From Lysobacter sp. (GTDB lineage Bacteria; Pseudomonadota; Gammaproteobacteria; Xanthomonadales; Xanthomonadaceae): a stretch of DNA of 64,000 bases. A program made the translations under genes and the position numbers. The stretch spans positions 124,001 through 188,000 of the forward strand of contig DAHUXS010000013.1 of the NCBI GenBank assembly GCA_027306995.1. The letters are read 5' to 3'. The notes below the pieces were generated by a model. That model had not been told where the DNA came from and made no database searches. It was given only the letters and a program-made list of their open reading frames with translations. Positions 17,739 through 26,646 of the stretch are shown here, in pieces (position 1 is the stretch's first letter; every line of letters begins with the position of its first letter).

Positions 17739-17795
17739 TTTTTACTTTCAGTCGAATTCCTTGTCAATCCGGAAAGGGAATTGAATTCTTAACCC

Positions 17796-20700
17796 TTAAC
17801 GATCCTGCGGCCGCAGCATGCGTGCCATCGTCAGGTCATGCCCGCTTGCTGTCGGCGCCGCTTCTGCAAGTTCGGCAGCAACATCAACGAAGCCGCGCAT
17901 CAGTGCGATGTCGCGCGGCGTGCGGTTGAGGCGATCGCGTTGCCCCAGCGGCGCACCGCTGTCGCGCAGGCGTCGCGCCACCGACATCAGCCCGTGCAAC
18001 GCGGCGATGTGCAGCGGACCGAAACCGCGCGGGTCCTGGGCGTCGAGTTGCACGTCTTCGTCGAGCATGCGATCGAGCCCGGCGAGGATCACCGCTTCGT
18101 CGCAACCGGTTCCCGGCTCGGCGCGTGCGCCGAGCAAGAGCAGCAACGGCGTGACGCCGGCTTCGGCGCGCGAATTGGCGTCGGCACCGGCCAGCAGCAA
18201 GGTGTCGAACAGCGTGACCAGTCGCGTGCGATCGCGCGCGGTGAAGCCATAGAGTGCTGCGCAGTGAATCGGCGACAGTCCCTGCGGATCGGCGGCAGCG
18301 ACATCGGCGCCGGCGCGCAGCAATCGCGTGACCATTTCCGGCAGTCCAAGCGCGGACGCCAGCATCAATACCGTCACGTCGCCCGGCAGGCGCTGGCCGA
18401 GATCGGCGCCGGCGGCGAGCAGGCGATCGACCACCACGGCGTGACGCATGCTCACCGCCGCCGACAACGGCGTGGCGCCGGTGCTGGCGCTGAGCCCGAC
18501 ATCGGCGCCATGCGCGACCAGTTGCTCGACCGCGTCGACATGGCCGCCACCGGCGGCGCGCAACAACGCGCTGCAACCCTGTGCGTCGAGTGCGTCGACC
18601 GCGAACCCGAGTTCGAGCAGGCGCCGCACGGCATCGCCGTCGCCGGTGATTGCCGCGGCCGGCAAATCGCCAGCGCGCAAGGCGCGACCCGGTAGCGGCC
18701 AGCCACGCCAGTCTAGCCAGTCGGCAAGATCCTTGCGGCCATTGGCGAGCGCGACGCCGAGCGCGGTCTGTCCATCGGGCGCGCGTGCATCGGGTTTTGC
18801 ACCGACGGCGACCAGCGCGCGCACCGCGTTGGCATCGCCGCAGGCGGTGGCGACATGCAGCGCGCTCAGGCCTGATCCGTCGATCGCGCAAGGATCGACG
18901 CCATTGTCGAGCAGGCGTTGCGTCAGGCGCGGCCAATGCAGGCGAATGGCGTGATGCAGCGGCGGATCGCCGGCGCTGTCGCTGCCGAAGGAATCGGCGC
19001 CGCGTTCCAGCAGTTGCAGGGCGAAGGCTTCGTCGTGCTCGGACGGATGGGCGCGACGGGCCTGCAGGTGATTGGCGAACACTCCGGCGCCGGCGGGACT
19101 GGCGCCGCGTCGCCACAACAGGTCCAGCGCCTGCGCGGCATTGGCATCGCCGGGCGCGAGGCGCAGTAGTTGTCCGAGCAGGCTGTGGCCTTCGCGGCTG
19201 GCGTCGGGATCGGCACCGCGCGCGAGCAGCCACGGCACCAGTTGCGGCGACGACGGCGCGAGCTCGGCGAGCATGCGGGTGAATTCGCTGCGTTCCAGCA
19301 GCGGCGCGAAACGTTCGAGCGTGGCGGTGTCGCCATCGCGCAAGGCATCGCTGACGACCGCATAAGGCGGCCGGCTCGGTACAGCGTCGTCTGCCACGAC
19401 ATCGCTACCGGCAACCGGCGGCGGAACGAAAGCAGGATCGAGTACCTGCACCACCGACCAGCGACCCAGTGCCTTGGCGCGCGCAAGGGCATCGACACCG
19501 GCATCGTCCATCACGTTGGCGCGTGCGCCCGCGGCCTGCAATGCAGTGATGACATCGGCACCGGCGACTTCGCCTTCCACGGCGTGGCGCAAGGCATCGT
19601 GGCCATCGGCATTGCGCGCGGCGACATCGGCCTTCGATTCCAGCAAGGCATCGATCGCGTCGCGATGGCCGCCCTGCGCCGCCAGCATCAACGGGGTGGT
19701 CTGCGTGGCATCGCGAACATCGACGCCGGCGCCGCTGTCGAGCAAGGTCTGGACGATGGCGGAATGTCCCGCCTGCGCCGCCAGGTGCAGCGCGCTGCGT
19801 CCTTCCCCGTCGACTGCATCCGCCACTTGCGCGCGATTGCGCAGCAGCAGTTGCACGCCGGCCGGATCGTCGTCATCGGAAGTCGCGGCGGCCAGCAACG
19901 GCGCCAGTGCTTTCGCCGGCGCGACGCTGGCGCCGCGTTCCAGCAGGAATTTGGCCAATCGCCAGTTGCCGGCGGCGCAGGCCATCGCCAGCGGAGTCTG
20001 GCCGTTGTCGTTGGCGACATCGATCTGCGCCTGGGCATCGAGCAACAAGGCGGCGACGCCGGGATCGGTGCTGCGCGCGGCGTGGTGCAGCGGCGTGTTG
20101 CCCTGCGGATCGGTGGCGCGGACATCGGCGCCATTGGTGAGCAGCATCGCCACGGCGTCGGGACGGCCATGCCAGCTGTCGCGGGTCGCCGCCAGCAACG
20201 GGGTGATGCCGCTGGCATCAGCATCCAGCGAAACGCCGTGGGCGATCAGCGTGCGCAGCAGGCGCAGGTCGGGCAGCACCGCGGCGAGGATCGGCAGGCG
20301 GCGCTGGTCGCGATCGTCCGCGGCCGGCAGCGCATCGGCGCGCGCGCCGGCATCGAGCAACGCGAGCGCGCGTTCGACGCGACCGCTGCGGGCAGCGGCG
20401 TGGAGCTCGCGATCGAGTTCGTCATTGCCGGTCGTCGCGGGAAGATCGACCACGGCGTCGGCTGCGGCCTCATCGTCCAGATGCAATTCCGGCAAGGCGT
20501 CGAGACTGACTGGTTCAGCATTGCGTGCAGGCGCAGGTGCCGGCATCGCCTTGACCTCTTTCGCCACGCGCTGGATGCGCGCCGAGAAGCGCAGCACCGG
20601 CAGCAGTAAAGCCAGCAACGCCGCCATCGCCCAGCGCAACGGTCCGCTGATCACGCCCGGCCACGCCAGCACCAGGACCAACGCGACCACGCAGGCCACC

Positions 20701-21161
20701 GCAACCGCGGGGCGCAAGCCATTCCAGGCCCAGCGCCGCGCCGGATCGCGTTCGCCCAGGGCATGATGGAAGGCGAAGCGGGCGTCACCGGCATCGCTGG
20801 TCCACAGCGGCCAGACCCGCCACGCCAGGATCAGGCCGATCGCCGCGGCCAGCCCGAGGCCGAGCGCAGCCGGCAACGAACCCGACGCCATCAATGCATG
20901 CAGCGGCCATGCCACAAGCGCCGCGCCAACCACCACGGCGGCGGCCCAGACCAGGACGTGACTGGCGATGACCTGTGGGGCACGATCTGCCGGATTGCCG
21001 CGCAATGGCCAGGCGCTGGCCAGCAGGCCGCTGCCGACGGCGCCAGCGATCGCGGCGATCCAGCCGCCAAAACCGGTTGCGAGCAGGGCCAGTACTCCGG
21101 TGGCAGCCGCCACCCAAGGCATCGCGGATTGGCCTGTCACAGCCAGGCGCTGGTCAGGCAT
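17796..21161 (-). CDS. Large membrane-anchored ankyrin-repeat protein
   Basis: A 1121-residue protein. Residues about 15-185 are hydrophobic with several membrane segments (for example VAAATGVLALLATGFGGWI and VAVACVVALVLVLAWPGVI). After a charged linker, roughly 18-20 ankyrin repeats extend from about 235 to 1095. Typical units read TPLHHAARSTDPGVAALLLD and SALHLAAQAGHSAIVQTLLD, interrupted near 590-660 by a Pro/Val-rich break. Ankyrin arrays bind protein partners; here the array would face whichever side the N-terminal segments dictate, which sequence alone does not settle. The start overlaps the end of the ycgL-like gene by eight bases, implying translational coupling. Base composition matches the backbone. 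Confidence 0.85.
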   Translation of the reverse strand: MPDQRLAVTGQSAMPWVAAATGVLALLATGFGGWIAAIAGAVGSGLLASAWPLRGNPADRAPQVIASHVLVWAAAVVVGAALVAWPLHALMASGSLPAALGLGLAAAIGLILAWRVWPLWTSDAGDARFAFHHALGERDPARRWAWNGLRPAVAVACVVALVLVLAWPGVISGPLRWAMAALLALLLPVLRFSARIQRVAKEVKAMPAPAPARNAEPVSLDALPELHLDDEAAADAVVDLPATTGNDELDRELHAAARSGRVERALALLDAGARADALPAADDRDQRRLPILAAVLPDLRLLRTLIAHGVSLDADASGITPLLAATRDSWHGRPDAVAMLLTNGADVRATDPQGNTPLHHAARSTDPGVAALLLDAQAQIDVANDNGQTPLAMACAAGNWRLAKFLLERGASVAPAKALAPLLAAATSDDDDPAGVQLLLRNRAQVADAVDGEGRSALHLAAQAGHSAIVQTLLDSGAGVDVRDATQTTPLMLAAQGGHRDAIDALLESKADVAARNADGHDALRHAVEGEVAGADVITALQAAGARANVMDDAGVDALARAKALGRWSVVQVLDPAFVPPPVAGSDVVADDAVPSRPPYAVVSDALRDGDTATLERFAPLLERSEFTRMLAELAPSSPQLVPWLLARGADPDASREGHSLLGQLLRLAPGDANAAQALDLLWRRGASPAGAGVFANHLQARRAHPSEHDEAFALQLLERGADSFGSDSAGDPPLHHAIRLHWPRLTQRLLDNGVDPCAIDGSGLSALHVATACGDANAVRALVAVGAKPDARAPDGQTALGVALANGRKDLADWLDWRGWPLPGRALRAGDLPAAAITGDGDAVRRLLELGFAVDALDAQGCSALLRAAGGGHVDAVEQLVAHGADVGLSASTGATPLSAAVSMRHAVVVDRLLAAGADLGQRLPGDVTVLMLASALGLPEMVTRLLRAGADVAAADPQGLSPIHCAALYGFTARDRTRLVTLFDTLLLAGADANSRAEAGVTPLLLLLGARAEPGTGCDEAVILAGLDRMLDEDVQLDAQDPRGFGPLHIAALHGLMSVARRLRDSGAPLGQRDRLNRTPRDIALMRGFVDVAAELAEAAPTASGHDLTMARMLRPQDR

Positions 21162-21426
21162 CCGTCCCCCAGTCCGAGGTCATGGGATCGAGCGGCAAAT
21201 CCTGCGGCATCTGCAGGTGAAAACCGCGGCCGGCCAGATTCGCCATCACCTCTTCGGGGTTTTCACGCGCCAGTTTGCGCTCGGGCTTCAGTTCGGTTTC
21301 CAGCACGAACTGCAGGGGACCGAGTTGCGTACGCAGCGCCTCCGGCAGCTTGGCGCCCTCGTCGCGCGCGGCGAGGAAGACATAGGTATCGACCTTGCGG
21401 GTGCTCTTGTAGACGTAGGCGCGCAT
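21154..21426 (-). CDS. YcgL domain-containing protein
   Basis: A 90-residue small cytoplasmic protein matching the YcgL family: N-terminal MRAYVYKSTRKVDTYVFLA, PEALRTQLG, LETELKPERKLA, and NLAGRGFHLQMP. The family is widespread in gammaproteobacteria and of unknown function. The ATG at 21426 is selected because the family begins at this Met; the frame extends 15 codons upstream without homology. It overlaps the ankyrin gene by eight bases and probably shares its transcript. Confidence 0.88.
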   Translation of the reverse strand: MRAYVYKSTRKVDTYVFLAARDEGAKLPEALRTQLGPLQFVLETELKPERKLARENPEEVMANLAGRGFHLQMPQDLPLDPMTSDWGTDA

Positions 21427-21541
21427 GCAACTCTTCCGGAATCCCGGGAATTGTGGGGGAAGCGTCGCCACAAGGGAACCGCCGATTCAGATTTGCTTGC
21501 GTTAGCCTAGGCGATCTTCACGCTCCGGAATCGACCTCGCC

Positions 21542-23161
21542 ATGATGCGCGGACCCTTGATGCGCGCGAACACCGTGTTGCTGCTGTGCACGGCATGGCT
21601 GCTGGCGTTCGCCAATTTCAGCGCGTGGAAACTGCTGGCGGGACTCGATCCCGGCGGCCTGCCGCACTGGCTGTTCCTGCTGTGCCTGGGCGTGTTGCTG
21701 GCGATGACCATCCTCGCCCTGCTGCTGCCACTGTCGTTCAAATGGGCGATCAAGCCGTGGCTGGTGATCGTGCTGCTGTGCGCCGCCGCCGCCGCGTTCT
21801 TCATGGACGATTTCGGCGCGGTGGTCGATCGCCATACCCTGCGCAGCGTGTTCGAGACCAACGCGCGCGAGGCCGGCGAATGGGTGTCGTGGCGGATGGC
21901 CTGGAAGATCGGCGCGGCCGGCGTGTTGCCGGCGCTGCTGGTGCTGTGGACGCGAATCGACTGGCAGCCGTTCCCGCGCGAGTTGTGGTCGCGCGCGAAA
22001 CTGACGCTGGTCGTGATCGTCGCGAGCGCCGTGGCGATCGGCGTCGGCGGCCGCGGCGTGGCATCCAGCCTGCGCAACCAGCGCGAACTCGGCCATGTCA
22101 TCAATCCGATGGCGATCGCCAGTGGCCTCTACGCCTATGTCGACAATGCACGCCCACAGGCGGCGATCGTGGTGCAACCGCTGGGTCGCGACGCCACGCG
22201 CGCTGCAGCACCGGCAGGCGCGAAACCGCAGGTGCTGGTGTTCATCGCCGGCGAATCGGTGCGCGCCGCCAGCTGGGGACTGTCCGGCTATGCGCGCCAG
22301 ACCACGCCGCAGCTTGCACGGCTCCCGGTCACGAACTTCGCCGACATGCGCTCCTGCGGCACCGATACCGCAGTCTCGCTGCCGTGCATGTTCTCCAACC
22401 TTGGCCGCAAGGACTTCAGCGAACGTGCGGCCCTGGCCCGCGAAAACGCGCTGGACGTGCTGGCGCATGCCGGCGTCGACGTCGCCTGGTTCGACAACAA
22501 CACCGGCGACAAGGGCATCGCCAAGCGCGTGCACGAGACCGAGCTGCAGAACTCGACCGATCCGCAATGGTGCAGCGCCCGCAACTGTTTCGACGGCATC
22601 CTCGTCGATGCCCTGAAAAAGACGCTGGCCGATACCCATGGCGATCGCGTGATCGTGCTGCACGTGAAGGGCAGCCACGGCCCTGCCTATTACCAGCGCT
22701 ATCCGGCGGAATTCGAACAGTTCAAGCCGGTCTGCCGCAGCAACCAGCTGCAGACCTGCACGCCGGAGCAGATCCGCAACGCCTACGACAACAGCGTGCT
22801 CTATACCGACTCGATCATCGCCTCGGTGATCGCCACGCTCCGGGACGACCACGCCATCGACGGCGCAGTGCTGTTCGTCTCCGATCACGGCGAATCGCTG
22901 GGCGAAAACGGCCTCTACCTCCACGGCGCGCCCTATGCCTTCGCGCCCGACGTGCAGACGCGCATCCCGATGACGCTGTGGCTGTCCGACGGCTTCCGCC
23001 AACGCAACGGCATCGATGCCGCCTGCGTGACGCGCCAGGCCGCCCAGCCGTGGAGCCACGACAACATCTTCGACTTCCTGCTCGGGATGATGCAGGTGCG
23101 CAGCAGCGTCCAGCGTCCGCAGCTCGACCCGTTGCACGCGTGCCGCACGCAATCGCGATAG
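21542..23161 (+). CDS. EptA/MCR-like lipid A phosphoethanolamine transferase (Ser at the nucleophile position)
   Basis: A 539-residue inner-membrane enzyme with five hydrophobic segments in residues 8-165 and a periplasmic sulfatase-fold domain. Conserved landmarks are SCGTDTAVSLPCMFS, DVAWFDNNTGDKG, KGSHGPAYYQRYP, CTPEQIRNAYDNSVLYTD, SDHGESLGENGLYLHG and the zinc-site SDH. At the catalytic site the sequence is FIAGESVRAASWGLSGY, where EptA and MCR proteins have GET; Ser239 therefore takes the place of the phosphoacceptor Thr. The family transfers phosphoethanolamine from phosphatidylethanolamine to lipid A, lowering surface charge and polymyxin binding. It is monocistronic by position; no two-component system is adjacent. 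Confidence 0.9.
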   Translation: MMRGPLMRANTVLLLCTAWLLAFANFSAWKLLAGLDPGGLPHWLFLLCLGVLLAMTILALLLPLSFKWAIKPWLVIVLLCAAAAAFFMDDFGAVVDRHTLRSVFETNAREAGEWVSWRMAWKIGAAGVLPALLVLWTRIDWQPFPRELWSRAKLTLVVIVASAVAIGVGGRGVASSLRNQRELGHVINPMAIASGLYAYVDNARPQAAIVVQPLGRDATRAAAPAGAKPQVLVFIAGESVRAASWGLSGYARQTTPQLARLPVTNFADMRSCGTDTAVSLPCMFSNLGRKDFSERAALARENALDVLAHAGVDVAWFDNNTGDKGIAKRVHETELQNSTDPQWCSARNCFDGILVDALKKTLADTHGDRVIVLHVKGSHGPAYYQRYPAEFEQFKPVCRSNQLQTCTPEQIRNAYDNSVLYTDSIIASVIATLRDDHAIDGAVLFVSDHGESLGENGLYLHGAPYAFAPDVQTRIPMTLWLSDGFRQRNGIDAACVTRQAAQPWSHDNIFDFLLGMMQVRSSVQRPQLDPLHACRTQSR

Positions 23162-23219
23162 ACCTCGCATCATCCTGCATGGCAAGCTTTGCCCCTTGAA
23201 TCACAAGGGGAGGCAATTC

Positions 23220-24746
23220 GTGTCGAAGTGGAAACTGCTGTCATTCGGAATGTCGGTGCTGTTCGCCATGCAACCGCTGCAGGCGCAATCCGTCCAATGC
23301 GGAACCTATGCGAGCACCGCCAATGACGGCACGCCGGTCCTGACCATCGATTCGGCGACAACAGGCAGCCTCGATTACGGCGACAAGATGCCGCATCCGC
23401 TCCTGCTCGAAGCCGGGACCTCCAAGCTGGCGATCTTCGACATCGAAAACGGGGTGGCGATTCCCTACGCCATCGCCGGCAACGAACTGAAGCCCGACGG
23501 CACCATGCTCGACGGCTACCGCCTGCGCCAGGCCCACGCCTGCCGCCCGGCGCCGCCGCGTCCGGCCAAGGCCTGCAGCAACGATGTCCAGGCCTGCAGC
23601 GATCGCGTCAGTGCCAGCAACGATCCCGCCGAACTGCGCGCGATCTGCAACGAAGGCCTGCCGTTCGCTTGCAAGGCCTATATCGATGCCCTGCGCCGCA
23701 GCGGCAATCGTCCCGCCATTCCACCGGAACCCGAGGTCTGCAAGCACGAGTCGCCACAATTCAATGCGACTGCCTGCAAGGCCGAAGCCGACAAGGCGAT
23801 GGCACAGGTATTGTCGAAACAGTTCAGTGCCCTGTTCGCGGCGAAATCCGCGCTTGACGACGCATCGCTGGACGGCCTGCCCGCGCTGTGCCGCGACCAT
23901 CCCCAGCGCGTCACCTGCAACGCGATCGCGGATGAGCTGTGGTCGGGCGGTCGCCTGCTGGCCGCGCGCGACGCATTGGCGATCGCCTGCCGTGACGGCA
24001 ACGATGCCGACGCCTGCAAGCACGCCGATGCGCTGTCGTCGTTGACGGCAGCGAATGCAACGCTGCGCCTGGCCCAGGCCGTTCCGTGCGGCGGCTATAC
24101 ATCCGCGAACAACAGCATGTTCTCCGAATTCAATTTCGGCGACGCCGGCCTGGTCGATTTGGGCGGCATGGGTTCGATGCGCGCGCGATTGGTGGACGGA
24201 CGCATCCATGTTCGCCACGACAAGGGCGGCGACTTCGTGTTCGCCGTGCTCGCCGATGGCCGCCTGGCCGGTCTCGACGAATGGACGCGCTACGCGGTGC
24301 TCGCGCCCACGGGCGGACCTGCGCAGTGCACGCCAGCGCGCACCTTCCGCGAAGTGCCGCTGGCGATGGATTGCCCGGCCTTCACCGCCGAAGCCGCGAA
24401 ATCCTGCTGCGACGAAGGCAAGTTGCAGGGCTGCAACACGCTCGGCAACACCAGCGCGCTGGGCGGCAACTGGGCCGGCGCCCTGCCCCATTACCGCAAG
24501 GTGTGCGCCGCCGGTATCCGCGAAGGATGCGAGAATCTTGCGCAGGCGGCGATACAGGGCAACCTGCCGCAGGGTCGCGCCGACCTCGAAACGCTGTGCA
24601 AGGCCGACGCGCGCCATGTCGCCTGTGACGTCCTGGAAACCACCAATTGGGCGATGATGGGATTCGCGCAGGCGATGGAACAGGCGGCGCAGGATGCGAC
24701 GGACAAGCCGCGCGTCGCGCCGAAAAAGAAGAAAGGCAAACACTGA
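23220..24746 (+). CDS. Exported cysteine-rich protein with an internal duplication
   Basis: A 508-residue protein with a signal peptide ([11 protein letters not shown] to MQPLQAQ). Two copies of a beta-rich unit are visible. The first begins [15 protein letters not shown] near residue 29, and the second [15 protein letters not shown] near residue 295, each with a following Gly/Asp-rich strand region. Each is followed by a helical, Sel1-like region with regularly spaced cysteines ([47 protein letters not shown]). The C-terminus is Lys-rich (PKKKKGKH). The GTG at 23220 is chosen for GGGGAGG at 23207-23213; the upstream ATG at 23196 lacks a site. The stop lies eight bases before hemF. Function unknown. 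Confidence 0.78.
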   Translation: MSKWKLLSFGMSVLFAMQPLQAQSVQCGTYASTANDGTPVLTIDSATTGSLDYGDKMPHPLLLEAGTSKLAIFDIENGVAIPYAIAGNELKPDGTMLDGYRLRQAHACRPAPPRPAKACSNDVQACSDRVSASNDPAELRAICNEGLPFACKAYIDALRRSGNRPAIPPEPEVCKHESPQFNATACKAEADKAMAQVLSKQFSALFAAKSALDDASLDGLPALCRDHPQRVTCNAIADELWSGGRLLAARDALAIACRDGNDADACKHADALSSLTAANATLRLAQAVPCGGYTSANNSMFSEFNFGDAGLVDLGGMGSMRARLVDGRIHVRHDKGGDFVFAVLADGRLAGLDEWTRYAVLAPTGGPAQCTPARTFREVPLAMDCPAFTAEAAKSCCDEGKLQGCNTLGNTSALGGNWAGALPHYRKVCAAGIREGCENLAQAAIQGNLPQGRADLETLCKADARHVACDVLETTNWAMMGFAQAMEQAAQDATDKPRVAPKKKKGKH

Positions 24747-24753
24747 TCCGACG

Positions 24754-25695
24754 ATGACAGCACTTCCGACCTCCTCCTTCGACACCGTCCGCGACTGGCT
24801 GGCCGGACTTCAGGACCGCATCTGCGCGGCGATCGAACAGGCTGATGGCGGCGCCCGCTTCGTCGAGGACGCGTGGACGCGCGAAGGCAGCGGCGCCCTG
24901 CTCGGTGGCGGAGGCCGCACCCGCATCCTCCGTGACGGCGCGGTATTCGAACAGGCCGGCATCGGCTTCTCCGACGTGTCGGGCACGCAGCTCCCGCCTG
25001 CGGCGACCGCGGCGCGACCGGAGCTGGTTGGCGCGCAATGGCGTGCCTGCGGGGTGTCGCTGGTCTTCCACCCACGCAACCCCTATCTCCCCACCACCCA
25101 CGCCAACGTCCGCCATTTCCGCGCCGAAAAAGACGGCAAGACGGTCGGTTGGTGGTTCGGCGGCGGTTTCGACCTCACCCCGTTCTATCCCTTCGACGAA
25201 GACGTTCTGCACTGGCATCGCACCGCGCGCGCGTTGTGCGAACCCTTCGGCGGCGAGCAGCGCTATGACGCCCACAAACGCTGGTGCGACGAGTACTTCC
25301 TGCTCAAGCATCGCGGCGAGACGCGTGGCGTCGGCGGCCTGTTCTTCGACGACCTCCAGGACGATTTCGAACGCGACTACGCCTACATGCGGGCGGTCGG
25401 CGATGGCTTCCTCGATGCCTACCTGCCGCTCATCGAGCGGCGTCGCAACACGCCGCATGGCGAACGCGAGCGCCGGTTCCAGCTCTACCGGCGTGGTCGC
25501 TACGTCGAATTCAACCTGGTCTTCGATCGCGGTACCCACTTCGGCCTGCAATCGGGCGGACGCGCCGAATCGATCCTGATGAGCCTGCCGCCGCTGGTGC
25601 GCTGGGAATACGGCTACGTGCCGGAAGCCGGCAGCGCCGAGGCACGCCTGGCCGACTACCTGCGTCCGCGCGACTGGCTGAGCGAACTCGCTTAG
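24754..25695 (+). CDS. hemF: Coproporphyrinogen III oxidase, oxygen-dependent
   Basis: A 313-residue cytoplasmic enzyme converting coproporphyrinogen III to protoporphyrinogen IX with O2 in heme synthesis. Diagnostic segments are [55 protein letters not shown], and the C-terminal [14 protein letters not shown]. Length matches the family (about 300). The ATG at 24754 follows the upstream gene by eight bases, so read-through transcription is possible. hemB lies 25 kb away in the same window. Confidence 0.97.
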   Translation: MTALPTSSFDTVRDWLAGLQDRICAAIEQADGGARFVEDAWTREGSGALLGGGGRTRILRDGAVFEQAGIGFSDVSGTQLPPAATAARPELVGAQWRACGVSLVFHPRNPYLPTTHANVRHFRAEKDGKTVGWWFGGGFDLTPFYPFDEDVLHWHRTARALCEPFGGEQRYDAHKRWCDEYFLLKHRGETRGVGGLFFDDLQDDFERDYAYMRAVGDGFLDAYLPLIERRRNTPHGERERRFQLYRRGRYVEFNLVFDRGTHFGLQSGGRAESILMSLPPLVRWEYGYVPEAGSAEARLADYLRPRDWLSELA

Positions 25696-25698
25696 GCA

Positions 25699-26268
25699 TC
25701 AATTGTTCTGGGGACTGCCGGGACGGCGGCGCCGACGGCGATGGGAGCGCGGCGGCAATTGCCCTGCATAGAAATCCGCCCGCGCATCGCCGCCGTTCTG
25801 GCGCTGGATCACGCTGATGCTGCCGTTGGTCTCGAGCAGCGCCAACGCGACATCCTCCGGATTCGAGATGTTGTTCAGGCGCAACGCCTCGATGTAATCG
25901 TCATGGCTGACCAGCTCGCGGCGCAGGACGTCATCGAACACCTGGCCATTGCGCGCCAACACCACCGGGACGCCCTCGACCAGTTGGTCGAAGCCCCTGT
26001 TGCGCGACGTGAAAAAGGCGACCGCGAAATTCAGCGCGATCAGGCAGGACGCCAGCAGGAAGGCCCCGGTGATCGAGTTGTCTCCTCCATTCAGTCCGTT
26101 CTGCACCGCATTGCCGATCAGGATCAGCAGGACCAGGTCGAAGGGCGTGAACTGACCGACGGCGCGTTTGCCGGACACGCGCACCAGCACGATCACCATC
26201 AGGTAGATCACCAGCGCGCGCAGCGGGAAGTGCCACCAGGGCGCGGAGAGGTGGAACAGGTCGCTCAT
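25699..26268 (-). CDS. DUF421 (YetF-family) membrane protein
   Basis: A 189-residue protein with two or three N-terminal membrane segments (LRALVIYLMVIVLVRVSG; FDLVLLILIGNAVQ; LLASCLIALNFAVAFFTS). These are followed by the YetF cytoplasmic domain: PVVLARNGQVFDD, ELVSHDDYIEALRLNNI and DVALALLETNGSISVI. It ends in an Arg-rich tail (SHRRRRRRPGS). The family is widespread and functionally unclear. The ATG at 26268 begins the homologous region; the open frame upstream is not homologous. The gene converges on hemF with a three-base gap. Confidence 0.88.
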   Translation of the reverse strand: MSDLFHLSAPWWHFPLRALVIYLMVIVLVRVSGKRAVGQFTPFDLVLLILIGNAVQNGLNGGDNSITGAFLLASCLIALNFAVAFFTSRNRGFDQLVEGVPVVLARNGQVFDDVLRRELVSHDDYIEALRLNNISNPEDVALALLETNGSISVIQRQNGGDARADFYAGQLPPRSHRRRRRRPGSPQNN

Positions 26269-26364
26269 GCAGATGGCTCGCGGCGTCGGATCGGTTGAGC
26301 CGAGTGTGCCATCGCCGGGAGTCGGGAATGAAACCCCGGCATGGAGGGGACCGCGTCGCCCAAT

Positions 26365-26395
26365 AAAAAACCCCGCCGGAGGGGGACCGGCGGGG
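26365..26395 (-). terminator. Rho-independent terminator of the sRNA
   Basis: A nine-base G+C stem (CCCCGCCGG with its complement), a seven-base C-rich loop on the transcript, and six T residues. The T tract exists only for minus-strand transcription, so it ends the sRNA and any polA read-through. Confidence 0.92.
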
Positions 26396-26480
26396 CGGGT
26401 TTCAGGCATCGCTTGGGGAGAGCGTGCCTGAGCAGGAATCACTCCAGGGGAGGGAGTTATCCAAGACAGACGTTGCATCT
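26365..26480 (-). ncRNA. Candidate sX13-like small RNA (three hairpins with C-rich loops) downstream of polA
   Basis: Read on the minus strand, three consecutive hairpins are visible. Hairpin 1 (26457-26441) has stem ACTCC/GGAGT with loop CTCCCCT. Hairpin 2 (26430-26403) has stem CAGGCA-CGCT/AGCG-TGCCTG with loop CTCCCCA. Hairpin 3 (26395-26371) has stem CCCCGCCGG/CCGGCGGGG with loop TCCCCCT and a following T6 tract, forming the terminator. The repeated CCCC loops on all three stems are the hallmark of the Xanthomonas regulatory RNA sX13, which I recall as about 115 nt and linked to polA. The 5' end (about 26480) is estimated from length; a further palindrome GACAGA-N7-TCTGTC at 26465-26483 may form the 5' end. 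Confidence 0.8.
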
Positions 26481-26600
26481 GTCACGTGTAGTTAAACACC
26501 GAACTTGTCTACGAGTCGTAAATCTAACCGTAAAAAAACGTAAATCCGGATCGGGTTCAGCACGGGTTTATAAGCAGTATTCCGGTTGCATTCACTTTCA

Positions 26601-26646
26601 GAACCCGTTTCGATCCAACGCGAGCGCTGCAGATCGAAGCGGGTTC
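26601..26646. repeat. Inverted repeat immediately after polA
   Basis: Fifteen-base arms GAACCCGTTTCGATC and GATCGAAGCGGGTTC match at 14 of 15 positions and are separated by 16 bases, ending right at the polA stop. No T tract follows in the polA direction. It may be a transcript 3' stabilising stem or a weak terminator ahead of the sRNA. Confidence 0.6.

Noticed and set aside
18650-20609. Several plus-strand open frames opposite the ankyrin gene
   Set aside because: Repeats in the ankyrin gene create matching antisense frames; compositions are Arg/Gly/Ala-rich and motif-free.
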